Source: Crotalaria pallida (Eukaryota; Streptophyta; Magnoliopsida; Fabales; Fabaceae). Taken from it: a DNA stretch of 64,000 nt. The notes beneath the pieces are model-generated. The model was not told the origin of the DNA. It searched no databases and saw only the letters and a list, made by a program, of their open reading frames with translations. The translations under genes were made by a program, and so were the position numbers. Of this stretch, positions 21,401-30,844 are shown piece by piece (position 1 is the stretch's first letter; each line of letters begins with the position of its first letter). The stretch is from NCBI GenBank assembly GCA_037953625.1, contig CM075656.1:85083001-85147000 (forward strand). The letters run 5' to 3'.

Positions 21401-22502
21401 AGCTCCCCGTCAGTGGTACAAGAGGTTTGACTCCTTCATGATTGGGCAAGGTTATTCTAGGAGTCAATATGATGATTGTATTTACTTTCAAAAATTTCCT
21501 GATGGTTCTTTTATATACTTGTTACTCTATGTTGATGATATGTTGATTGCATCACGTAACAAGTCTTTGATCAGGAAATTAAAAACTCAACTAAATAATG
21601 AGTTTGATATGAAAGAATTAGGAGCAGCTAAGAAAATTCTTGGCATGGAGATTCACAGGGATCGTCAAGCTGGTAAACTCTTTCTATCTCAACAAAAATA
21701 TATTGAGAGAGTGCTTGACAGATTTAATATGGGTGATTGCAAACCTGTTTCTACTCCGCTCGCTGCACATTTCAAATTATCTGCAGACCTTAGTCCACAG
21801 ACAGACGAAGAGATGGAGCGTATGTCACACGTTCCTTATGCTAGTGCAGTTGGCAGTCTTATGTATGCTATGGTGTGCACTAGGCCTGATCTAGCTTATG
21901 CCGTTAGTACTGTCAGTCGGTATATGCATAATCCTGGAAAGGATCATTGGAATGCTGTAAAATGGATCTTTAGGTATCTTAAAGGTACCTCCCATATTGG
22001 CTTGGTATTTGACAGAAGCAAAGCTGAAACCAATGGTGTTATTGGTTATGTTGATTCTGATTATGGTGGCGATCTTGACAGAAGAAGATCTTTGTCTGGT
22101 TACATCTTTACTCTCTGCAATAGTGCTGTTAGTTGGAAAGCTTCGCTTCAGTCCATTGCTGCTTTATCTACAACTGAAGCAGAATATATTTCAGCAACAG
22201 AGGGTGTTAAAGAAGCTCTTTGGCTTCGAGGTTTGGTAAATGAACTTGGCCTGACACAAGATGTTCTTATTGTGTTTTGTGATAGTCAGAGTGCTATTCA
22301 CTTGACCAAGAATAGTCGGTATCACGACAAGACCAAACACATTGATGTAAAGCGTCACTTTATCAGAGATATTGTCACTATTGGTAATGTTGTGGTTGAA
22401 AAGATTCATACATCCGAGAATCCTGCAGATATGCTTACTAAGCCACTTCCGAATACCAAGTTCCAACACTGCTTGGACTTGGTTGGCCTCTACAGCACTT
22501 GA
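18486..22502 (+). CDS. Copia Gag-Pol polyprotein, intact (1338 aa)
   Basis: A single uninterrupted frame encodes the whole replication machinery of the element. In order: Gag (residues about 1-230, starting MSTVTKFDIEKFDGKISFSI); a CCHC zinc knuckle CRYCKKPGHEISDC (about 229-242); an aspartic protease with active-site DSG (WILDSGCTFHMCP, about 290); an integrase with HHCC zinc finger (HMRLGH...CKHC, about 422-457) and the D-D-E core (HSDLWG, RTDNGLEFC, GVAERINRTL); the GKR/linker; a reverse transcriptase with LDVKTAFLHG and YVDDMLIA (about 1015); and RNase H (DSDYGGD, STTEAEY). The length and order are those of plant Tnt1/Tork-type elements. No stop, frameshift or missing catalytic residue is seen. 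The ATG lies 25 bases after the primer-binding site. Confidence 0.97.
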   Translation: MSTVTKFDIEKFDGKISFSIWKVQMKVVLTQNGLKKALEGKSKKPATMTNEQWDELDEKALSAIQLCLSKEVLREVANEVTTAALWLKLESLYMTKSLANKLRLKERLYTIRMAEGTPIQSHLDEFNSIIMDLQNIDIKIEDEDKAVLLVVSLPSTYKHFKEIMLYGNNDTLSFEDVKSNLLSKEKFDLEVHSMDKGEGLSVRGRTLEKGSTSHKKFRSKSKGRKSNKFCRYCKKPGHEISDCYSLKKKQEKQDKPQQQPEAANVEGHSDTDILLSVVSSNKRSKTEWILDSGCTFHMCPYKDLFTTFESVDSGVVLMGNDAQCKVAGIGTIQIKTHDGVVRTLADVRYVPDLKRNLISLGTLESLGCKYSAEGGVLKVSKGALILLKANRVGSLYVLQGTVVTGSAAVSSSMPDNDVTKLWHMRLGHMSEKGMHLLSKQGFLGKHGIGKLEFCKHCVFGKQKRVSFSTATHRTKGILDYIHSDLWGPSKVPSHGGSRYMMTIIDDFSRKVWVYFLKNKNDTFATFKKWKTLVETQTGKKVKKLRTDNGLEFCNGDFNEFCANHGIARHKTIPGTPQQNGVAERINRTLLEKARCMLSNAGLWHRRDFWAEAASTACYLVNRSPHSALNFKVPEEIWSGNPVDYSNLRIFGCPAYAHVNDGKLSPRAVECIFLGYASESKGYRLWCPKSRKLILSRDVTFNEDALLFSGKQSVVSSSTSTGSLQGTSEKVELEMKSVTPDVDVPSSSTHESSIDDHDDDHDPDENITSPIQPQQDDYSIARDRTRRQIIKPAKYRDGDNLIAYALSIAQEVNDAVEPTSYSEAVSCADSSKWLLAMNEEIESLHKNGTWALTELPKGKRPLKCKWVYKKKDGIPGVEDPRCKARLVVKGFNQKEGIDFNEIFSPVVRHTSIRVLLAFVALFDLELEQLDVKTAFLHGELEEEIYMEQPEGFIVPGKEELVCRLKKSLYGLKQAPRQWYKRFDSFMIGQGYSRSQYDDCIYFQKFPDGSFIYLLLYVDDMLIASRNKSLIRKLKTQLNNEFDMKELGAAKKILGMEIHRDRQAGKLFLSQQKYIERVLDRFNMGDCKPVSTPLAAHFKLSADLSPQTDEEMERMSHVPYASAVGSLMYAMVCTRPDLAYAVSTVSRYMHNPGKDHWNAVKWIFRYLKGTSHIGLVFDRSKAETNGVIGYVDSDYGGDLDRRRSLSGYIFTLCNSAVSWKASLQSIAALSTTEAEYISATEGVKEALWLRGLVNELGLTQDVLIVFCDSQSAIHLTKNSRYHDKTKHIDVKRHFIRDIVTIGNVVVEKIHTSENPADMLTKPLPNTKFQHCLDLVGLYST

Positions 22503-22553
22503 TTGCCCTTCGGGGCTTTATTGGCGATGAGCGAAATTTGTCGAATTTGAGCC

Positions 22554-22564
22554 AAGGTGGAGAT
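22554..22564 (+). other. Polypurine tract
   Basis: The purine-rich aaggtggagat lies directly before the 3' LTR and is the expected primer for plus-strand DNA synthesis. Confidence 0.85.
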
Positions 22565-23147
22565 TGTTGAGTAAAAAAATCAAATTTTGCCTCCAAATTC
22601 AACATTCAACTTTCAACATTTCAAAATTCAACATTCAACCTTCCAAATTCAACCTTCAACATTCAAACATCAACTACTCACAACCTACCTCACTAAAGTC
22701 TTCAACAACTTCATCTACCTTCCACCTACTTCTACAACTACTCTCATTCTTTGCCTATAAAAGGCCATATGGTGAAGGCACCCAAAATATAATACAAGAA
22801 AAAAACACACAACACTCATAACCCAAACACATATCTTGTATTCTCTAGCTTTGTGAGGGTGAGAATATTGAGAGAATTTTAGGCTCATTTATTTCCATTA
22901 GAGAGAGTATTTTGTGAGAGAAATTTTTCTTTCTTTTATCCTCATAATTATAAGAGGATTTGTTGTACTCTCCTTTTTCATAGTGGAAGTTGCTCTCATC
23001 GCCGTGGTTTTTTACTCTCTAAATTGGAGAGGTTTTTCCACGTTAAATATTGTGTGTCATTCTTGTCTATTTTATTTTTAAACTTCTCTTTTAAATTCCC
23101 AATTAACTCGATCCTTTCGCTTCCGCATTAGCGCTGATACCCTAACA
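22565..23147 (+). repeat. 3' LTR of copia element
   Basis: Same 583-bp length and ends as the 5' LTR, with one visible substitution (22876). Followed by the right target duplication CGATT at 23148-23152. Confidence 0.95.
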
Positions 23148-23152
23148 CGATT

Positions 23153-24339
23153 GATGACTAGAAAGGTTGTTGGAATCTCTTTCTGCTTTAATCATTTGTG
23201 ACCTTTTGGATTCAACGCTCAACACGTCTGGCAGCAGGAGAGCCAAATCATTTAAATTAATTTTTTGAACATATGATTTGGATACACTTTTCCTCATTTG
23301 TTCATCACAACTCTATTTTTGGTTATCCTGAAAGTACATCACACTTTCTCTTAACCATTTTATCACTTCTTTTACTTTAGAAAAAGTATTTTACTTCAAT
23401 TAAAAAGATTCTCTAAAAAGCAGTGGTATGTTCGGAACACACTATTCTTTTTAGGGAATTAGTCCCCGAACCCCAGGTTTTTTCCCTAAACCCCATTTTA
23501 AATGGGAAATGTCCATATTGCCCTTCATTATTCCAAATAAAAAAATTCAAGCACCAAAATCTCAAACCCCAAACTCATCTCTCCACTATCTCACAAACCC
23601 TTCTTTTTTCTGCTCATCTTCCACCATCAAATCACTTTCACTCCAATAAAAAAAATCCAAAAAGACAAGTTTTTTTTAAATCTTCATGTTCAAAAGGAGT
23701 ACCAATTGATGCTCTATACTTGTTAAAGGCAAAATTCATGAATTTTATACTTTTTTTTTATGTTATCGTATAAATTTCAACAATCCAGTGTCAGAATTTT
23801 TTGGAATTCCGACACGGGTATGTCGGAAAATTTTAGGTAGTTTGTTTAAGAGTTTTTTTCACATATATATGTCGTTTTTTCTAACGAAAAAAATAAAAAC
23901 ACTATAAATTTTCGACAGACTTTTGCCGGAATTTTGAAATTCTGATACATCCGTGTCAGAAATTCAAAATTACGACACTGGTTCGTCGAAATTTTAGAGC
24001 GCCATAAATTAAAAAAACAATAACGACGAAGAGAAGACAAATGTGTTTGCTTAAAACGTAACAAATGAAAAAACTAAAAAAAATGAAAATCTAGCTTCAA
24101 ACAACCTATTAATCATCGAACCTAAATCATAAACGAAAAAACCCAAAAAAAAAAAGAAGACAAAGGAGAAAGAAGACTTTGAAAGGGAGAATGAAAAGAA
24201 GTAGAGTAAAAAGAAAATTATGAAAGGGAGAAAAAAGATTGTGAAATGGGAGAGGAAGAGTGGGTGTTAGAGATGAAAGAATGGAAGAGAGGGTGTTATA
24301 GAGGAAAAAAGATTGTGAAATGCATTGAGCTCCTCAGGC
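23153..24339. other. 3' flank of broken gene, then AT-rich region with hairpin string
   Basis: 23153-23400 may be the 3' untranslated region of the interrupted gene. At 23440-23660 is pyrimidine-rich DNA that looks like a captured 5' leader, preceded by the phrase catattgcccttc. At 23790-24000 come several short imperfect hairpins (ccgacacgggtatgtcgg at about 23809; tctgatacatccgtgtcaga at about 23940; cgacactggttcgtcg near 23974). At 24140-24330 is purine-rich DNA roughly mirroring the pyrimidine block. I see no gene. Confidence 0.45.
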
Positions 24340-25700
24340 CAATGCATAAGGACTCTTATGCAACTCTTCAACTTTAAAACTTTATACTAGGGCACAAATT
24401 GAGACTAAACTTGTCTATTTAGCAACAAGGTTTTTTTTACCTAGTTTGCAATCTTTAACATATAGAGCTAACAAAATTTATTCTCCCACTGAATTATGGT
24501 ACACCTAATCAACAACTAAACTCACCTCAAAACCAAAAGAGATGATAATTTGATGAAATATATGATACCATTGACAAGAAGCTTACTCAAACTCAGGTGA
24601 ATTTCTTTAGTTTGCAAGGGATATCTTTGCACATGCATCCTTTCACAAAGTTTTATACTTGCGCCATAGATATTTTGTTTCATCAATTGTCAAAAGTCTT
24701 TATATTCATCTTATGAAACTCAAGATCCGAATGAGTAATAAATGCCATTATGATACTAAAAGGGTCTTTTAGAAAAACTGATGAGAAATTATCTTTGCAA
24801 TAAATATCTTCCTTATGAGTAAAGCCCTTTCAAACAAGACAAACCTTATATCTTTTCACATTACCCTTTGAATCCCTTTAGGTATTTAAATATCCATTTA
24901 CTACCAATGGGTTTCAAACCTTTAGGTAAAGAACAAGATCCTAAATGTCATTGTCATTCATGGTTTTAATCTCTTCATTCATTGCACTAATCCATTTGTG
25001 ACAGTTAAAACTTTGCATGACCCAAAGGAAGTTGATTAAATCATCATTCATCACCTTAATGCCAACCTTTTGTTCTTAACGAAATACAATATAGTCATCG
25101 ACAAGTGCATTTCTTCTCTCACTCATAAATTTACATAATAACATTACTCGAGGTTTTAAGATAGTTGAGTTTGACCTCAAGGATCAATCTATTGATTTTG
25201 AACGAGGAGTTAGTCAATATTGCCCAATTCTGGATTTGATATTTAGACAATGCCAAAATTACAAAGTTTATCATTATTAATAATAACTGTAGGAGGAGAA
25301 ACAAAATAAATTCATCGTCGAAAGCAATATTTATAACCTTATCTCCCCCTTCAAACTCAACATCTTAAAATTTCAAGAATTTCCTGTCTCGAAGAACCTA
25401 ATAGTGGGATCATAAAACATTAGCTCTCAACTATAATCAGAATAAAGTAGCAGCTTATTGTTTCTTTTCATTTGGCCTAAAAGACCTTACATTAACTGGA
25501 CAACCACAATTGTGAAAATACTTCACGCTAGCCTTTGATGTCCATAATTCATAAGGGTCTTTGTTACTACTTTAGTTGAGACTTCAGTATCATTCATAAT
25601 GGGGTTACGCCAATTTGCAACATAAAGAACCTTTAATGATAAAATTTAAATCTTGAGGACTGACCTTATTATTTCCAAATGAACAACATAACCAAATTAG
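24340..25700 (-). pseudogene. Decayed Ty1/copia pol (integrase C-terminus to RT)
   Basis: On the minus strand, with many frameshifts and stops, the recognisable words in order are KDPYELWTSKASVKYFHNCG and CPVNVRSFRPNEKK (the copia integrase C-terminal region, about 25590-25450). Much further along come AMNEEIKTMNDND, LKPIGSKWIFKYLKGFKGNV, KRYK, KGFTHKE, then FSSVFLKDPFSIIMAFI (the start of the copia reverse transcriptase, about 24990-24700). No LTRs were found. This is an old, inactive relic of a different copia lineage from the intact one at 17865. Confidence 0.75.
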
Positions 25701-26923
25701 TTCATTAAAGAAAAAAAAAACAAATATTGTCTAAATGACAGTACAACACCTGTCCCTTTCAGATCCAAATAATCATTATTCATTTCATTCTTGTAATAAT
25801 TATGCTTTGTGAAACATTATATAGGTAGTTTTGTTTAATTAATACTTAAAACTAAAAAAAATAAGAAAATTAAGAATTTTCAGATAATTAAAAAGTAAAA
25901 AAAAATTCAGAAAATTAAAAAAAATCAGAATTTACCTAACGGGGTTAGTACTTATTTCTCTTTGCCTTCTTTCTCTCTCAAACCAGAATATGTCAGATAA
26001 ATATTGGAATTTATCTTTGGACGCTTAGTGGTTATGTAATAGAATAGCTCATACTTCAGTTTTAGCACTTGCAACAATTGTGGATTTCACTTCCTTCTAG
26101 CTATTAACTATTCCTGGGTTAGTGGAGCTGTTTTTATTCCCACTAGGGAAAAATTATTAAGTAAGAATACTAATGTTTAATTTTTTTTTCTGTTTTTAAT
26201 ACAACTTTAAGAGCTATTGTTAACAAAAAAAATCATAAATTAAATAAAGAAATTAGTTCATTTGTTAAGAAACTAAATATAGTTTAAAGTATTGAAATTT
26301 GAACATTTTAAATTTTTGATAAAAGAAAGAAATGGAGTTTATGATGTTTTTTCCACTTCTATAATGCTTAACAAGTGCTTCATAGAACCCTTGTAAGCAA
26401 GACTCATTAAATAATAAAAGAGAAAAGGTTAGTATTCACGCACTTTTTGTTTGGATAAGAAGATAGTATTCACACTTAAAAAAGATTATGAAAAGCAAAT
26501 ACATTTACATCGAGATAGTGCAGCGAGACAGCATGCAATGCTGTTTTGTTTCTACTACTACGAAAATCTCGCTTTGTGAAATGTGATGTTGGACAATAGT
26601 ATATGTTGGAAATTTGTGTGTGCTCGTGTTTCATGGCTTTTAAGGTGTCTTCTTCCTAAAGTTTCCAACATTAGGTGCTTAATTACTTTGGATGGTTGTG
26701 GTCGTTCATCAACCATGACATGCATTTAGGGACATTCCCAATGTCCAATACTACGTGATGAGTATATATGCACTTTAATTTATACTACTATATAGTAGTA
26801 ACATGTAAGACATTATCGTTAACAATTGGAGTATTCTAAGAACACTAGGTAATAAGAAGGAATAGTATATAATTAAGGAGTAAATTATTAGTGTCGATAA
26901 ACTAAATTCATTGGTTTTCATAA
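25701..26923. other. No gene seen
   Basis: AT-rich sequence between the copia relic and the Mutator-like element. No splice-supported or homologous coding sequence is visible. Confidence 0.45.
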
Positions 26924-26932
26924 TATTAAATT
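26924..26932. repeat. 9-bp target duplication, left (TATTAAATT)
   Basis: Directly abuts the left arm and is repeated exactly at 28226-28234. Nine bases is the Mutator-superfamily length. Confidence 0.9.
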
Positions 26933-28225
26933 GGCTTATTTAAGTTTTTGGTCCCCGAAAGTTGACCGTGTTTTGGTTTTAGTCCCTATCTTTTTATTTG
27001 ACCGGTTCCGATCCTTAAAAGTTCAAAAAAGTTTGATTTTGGTCCTTGCCGTTAGACTTGCACCGTTATTGATGACGTGGCAAACGGAAAATTAAAAAAA
27101 AAATAATAAAAATTTAAAATTTAAAAAAAAAAACAAAAACAAAAACTAGAAGGAGAAGAAGTCCCCAGAACCCACCCAAACCCACTCCCCTTCCTTTCTC
27201 CTCCGGTGAAACCACCACCCCACACCTCCCCTCTTCCTCTCTCCTCCTCCGTCCCTTCCTGTCTCTTGTAACTTTGATTGGTGTTATTCTCTTGGGAAGT
27301 GAAATGTTAGGTAATCTAGAACTAGAACCTGTGAGGAGAAGTTAGTGACGAAGTGCCCATGATTCCAGTGCCATATCCAAATAAAAATCATAACAAGAAA
27401 ACAACACACCCAACAACTCAAAATAATAATAATAAAAAAAAATCGAATTTTGATGCAATAGAGGAGAACAACTAATCAATGAAAGTTGACTTATTATTTA
27501 GCTTAGTAATGGGTATCAGAAAAGAGAAGAAGAAGAACTGATTATGGTGATAAGCAAACATAGGAAGGTGCGGGGAAGAGAAGAAAAGGAAGAAGGGTAT
27601 GTGTGTATATACAGGGAAATTGAAATATTTTTCGTGTGTTAGGATTTTAAAAACAGAAATAAAAATGGATTGAAATGATTATGAAATTAGGGTTTGGAAG
27701 GGGGGAAAGGGGATAGGCGGCGCGTGCATCAACAAATACAGGAGGAGGATGTTAGGTTGGTGCTGCAAATGGAACTTGTTATGCGACGGCTCACTAACCA
27801 AGAGAGGAGGACACGAGTGTTTGTAGTTTTCCTAAACTATCAACTTTCCAAAATGGGAAGAGAGAGAGAGAGAAGGAGAGAGAAGGGATGGAGGAGGAGA
27901 GAAGAAGAGGGGAGGTGTGGGGTGGTGGTGGCTGGTGGTGGTGGTGGTTTCACCGGAGGAGAGAGGAAGGGGGGTGGGTTTGGGTGCGTTCTGGGGACTT
28001 CTTCTCCTTCTAGTTTTTTTTTTTTATATTTTAATTTTTTATTATTTATTTTATTATTTTTTTAAATTTTCCTTTTGCCACGTCAGCAATAACGGTGGAA
28101 GTCTAACAGCAGGGACCAAAATCAAACTTTTTTGAACTTTTAAGGATTGGGACCGGTCAAATAAAAAGATAGGGACTAAAATCAAAACACGGCTAACTTT
28201 TGGGGACCAAAAACTTAAATAAGCC
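26933..28225. mobile_element. Mutator-like element with about 320-bp inverted arms
   Basis: 1293 bp, starting ggcttatttaag and ending in its reverse complement, flanked by an exact 9-bp duplication. The arms (about 26933-27252 and 27880-28225) match closely. They run through the words tttttggtccccgaaagtt, gtccctatctttttatttga, gacgtggcaaacgg and a C/T-rich stretch (cctccggtgaaaccacc). The right arm is slightly longer through GGT expansion. The middle (about 27253-27880) is unique and non-autonomous: no transposase. A 123-residue frame (27694-28065) crosses into the arm and is not a convincing gene. The C/T-rich inner arm may have come from a host gene leader. Confidence 0.9.
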
Positions 28226-28234
28226 TATTAAATT

Positions 28235-28781
28235 CATCAATTCTCAATGATAAATAACTCTTTTTACCTAGCATTATCCTAAGTATTGAAAAGAAAAGGA
28301 TTGTTGTTCAATTCATTGCGTATACATATGTATGCATAACCACGCCGTGTTGGTTATATAAACGAACAAAAAAATGTGCATCATGCATGTTTACCATGAC
28401 TCATCAGTCCACAAAACGAGCTCACACAACGGGTTTAGACCTATTTTTGGGATCATTGACCTTTGAGAAACACGTTAGGAAGCAACAAAGTAAGCACATT
28501 ACGTTGATAAAAGTGGAGTGGGTTCGAATATCTTAAGCAAGTGGTGGTCTTTTTATTTTCGATCTTTAGATTCATGTATTTGAAGTTGTTATTATTTTTA
28601 TAAGTAAAATTTTTGACGAGCGGAGAAAAAGAAAAAAATTTGCAATTATCAATAATCAAATTCAGATATTCGTATTTTATACCGTACAATTTTGATTTAT
28701 CAACTAAACTATATATTTGAGACTTATATATATAGAGAAAGATGTATGTCTTAATTATGTTTTTTTTTTGTGAACATGTCT
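28235..28781. other. No gene seen
   Basis: AT-rich sequence. A 115-residue minus-strand frame (28453-28800) is Lys/Asn/Ile-rich with no recognisable motif. Confidence 0.4.
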
Positions 28782-29580
28782 TAATTATGTTTTTAATCAT
28801 TGAATTTTAGGATTTTTTTATGACATGTCCTTTTTTTTCAATGTTCGACTTTCTAAAATTACTTTTACGTTCCACATATATTCATGTTACTAATTTCGGT
28901 CAAATCAATATTTTTTATTTTTAGTTTAAAAAAAATTAGAGAAAAGAGGTTTTCTTCGTTCACATTATATCATGTGGCATAGTATTGGCAAAACAGGCCG
29001 CGGGCCCCGCCCGCCCGCCAGCAATTTTTTGCGGGCAGGGCACAAGTTTTGTCGAAAAAAAGTAAATGCGGGCGGGCATGCATGCCCATTATTTTTTGCG
29101 GGCGCGGGCGGGCGGCCTGCGGGCTTTAATATTTTAAAAAAATAAAACCACCTTAGTGTCACACACTATTTGCGGGCGGGCGGGCCGCCCGGACTTTTTT
29201 TTTAAAAAAAATTGTGCTAAAATTAAAGAAAAAAAGTATAAATTTAATTTATTTTTTAAATGCGGGCCGCCCGCGGGCCGCAGTGCGGCGCGGGCAGGGC
29301 CTGAAAATCAGGCCCTAAATATTTTAACGGGAGGACATTTTTGCGGGCCGAGTGCGGGCCATGCCCGCCGCCCGCCCGTTTTGCCAATACCAATGTGGCA
29401 CTAAGTAACTAACCTATTGTGTATTAGGATTTCGGTGTGGTATGTCAGCAAAATTTGGCCCCGCAATTGACAGGAGGGGTATATGACAAATTCAAAAATA
29501 ATTTCAGGAGCCAAACATTAAAAAAAAAAAATAAGGACCTATGTCACCCTAAAGTTCAAAAACTGAACACATAATTAATT
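28782..29580. mobile_element. MITE interrupted by a hAT insertion
   Basis: The outer ends are inverted (cttaattatgtttttaatca on the left; the reverse, with ccctaaagttcaaaaactg, on the right). The inner phrases (atgttcgactttctaaaatta, ggatttcggtgtggtatgtcagcaaa) match the uninterrupted relative at 51449-51803. Removing 28980-29392 plus one target duplication restores the MITE. Confidence 0.65.
28980..29392. mobile_element. Non-autonomous hAT element (GC-rich)
   Basis: 413 bp with terminal inverted repeats TAGTATTGGCAAAAC / TGGTATTGGCAAAAC, flanked by the exact 8-bp duplication ATGTGGCA (28972-28979 and 29393-29400). The body is rich in gcgggc and gggcggg words separated by A/T runs, the style of a known group of plant hAT derivatives. 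It has no transposase. Confidence 0.85.
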
Positions 29581-30319
29581 AATCTTATTGACCAAGGACT
29601 AAACAAGGAGGATTTTATTCTAACTTCAAATTTTCTAATTTCAATGACTTCATCTTTTATTTGGAAATAATATCCTCTCTCTTCATTTTTACATTCATTA
29701 GTTTAATTAATTAAATAAAATTAATTATGTTCAAATATGAAATGAAATGATTGAAGTTATGAAAATTTGAAGTTGGAGAATTTTTATCCGAACTAGGACC
29801 TATATGAAATATCATTGAAATAGTAGTTATCATTTCGTCACCTTACCTTATCCTAGGCATTCCGAAGAATTAATCTAATTGACCTTATTGAGGGCACTGT
29901 GATTTATTACATGACATATATTTCTAATTTTTGTTTTTTTGGATCACAGACATCGTGTATCAACCAACGCAACTTAGTTAACACTACGTAAAACATAACG
30001 TACCGCTAATGGATTTATTAGCTTTGGAAATCAGTCGTCTGTCCTCTGTTGGATTCAACTTAAACGGCCCCAGTGGAAGAAAAAAATAAGCGTGGGACGA
30101 CTTATAAAAAAAAGCTCTTCTTTCTCGAAATATCCATCTATTTTAGTGACAAAAGACAAATTCTGATGCACGTACAGCAAAATAATTGCGTACAAGTGAA
30201 AGATAACATAGTTTGATAAGATAACAATATTCATTATCTGTCCGATACAAGTCCAAGCGGCTGAATTTGCATTACTAGTAATATATTAGATTGCTTCCTT
30301 ATCTTATGACGATTGATCA
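29581..30319. other. No gene seen
   Basis: AT-rich intergenic DNA with no recognisable gene, promoter or repeat. Confidence 0.4.
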
Positions 30320-30665
30320 ATTTAATTTTTTAGATTTTCGAAATTTTAAATTGGTCTCTGAGATAAATAAATAGAAAACGCGAGTCACATTAATCCTTGA
30401 CATTAATTATAATCAATGGTCATGGACTAAAGGAATAGTTAAAACGATATCGTTTTGGCTAAAAAAAAAAGATCATTGATTATCGGTCAAATTAATTCAT
30501 AAAATTGTGAGCACCGGTCAAATTAGTTTCTGACTTTATAAACTACTAACGACAGGGACTAATGTGACTCGTGTTTTACTATCTCGGGAGCTTATTTGGA
30601 ATTTTGATAATATTATGAACTAATTTAACCGATGCTAACAAAGTCAGAAACTAATCTGGCACATT
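30320..30665. mobile_element. MITE, family shared with 58310-58690
   Basis: Imperfect inverted repeat of about 100 bp per arm. It contains the phrases cgcgagtcacattaatcc on the left and gggactaatgtgactcgtg on the right, and a middle with aaaacgatatcgttttgg. The same phrases, in the same order, occur in the phosphoglycolate phosphatase intron at 58310-58690. Ends and target duplication are not resolved. Confidence 0.65.
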
Positions 30666-30800
30666 ACACATTCTTACATCCCATAACTTTATCAAATAAG
30701 CATATTTCGTAACTTTATCAATATCACATATTACTCATTTTTACATGTTTGACATACAACAAAATAAGGGAAAAATATTGAGAAAGAAAAATAATAAACT

Positions 30801-30844
30801 AGTCCCACATTGACTAAAGCATAGTAAGTTGAACAATATATAAG
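30801..30844 (+). promoter_or_regulatory. USE-like plus TATA pair (possible snRNA-type promoter)
   Basis: AGTCCCACATTG (30801-30812) is one base from the plant upstream sequence element of U-snRNA genes. TATATAAG (30837-30844) lies 24 bases downstream, the spacing of the Pol III type. I do not recognise an snRNA after it, and similar pairs occur in dispersed plant repeats, so this is a weak call. Confidence 0.25.

Larger units (their letters stand above)
17865..23147 (+). mobile_element. Complete young Ty1/copia retrotransposon (Tork/Tnt1-like)
   Basis: The element is 5283 bp. Its 583-bp LTRs begin TGTTGAG and end CCTAACA. It has a 5-bp target duplication (CGATT), an initiator-Met primer-binding site, a single intact Gag-Pol frame and a polypurine tract. 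Reading the LTRs side by side I find one difference (T at 18176, A at 22876). With usual plant substitution rates that implies insertion roughly within the last hundred thousand years or so. The Gag start and domain order resemble the Tnt1/Tork lineage. Every part needed for transposition appears to be present, so it may still be active. It sits in the stop codon of a gene exon. Confidence 0.97.

Noticed and set aside
27694..28065. 123-residue Arg/Gly-rich frame
   Set aside because: Crosses from the unique centre into the right arm of the Mutator-like element. Composition follows GGA/GGT repeats.
28965..29404. Pro/Ala/Arg-rich frames on both strands
   Set aside because: Products of the GC-rich hAT element and its inverted ends.
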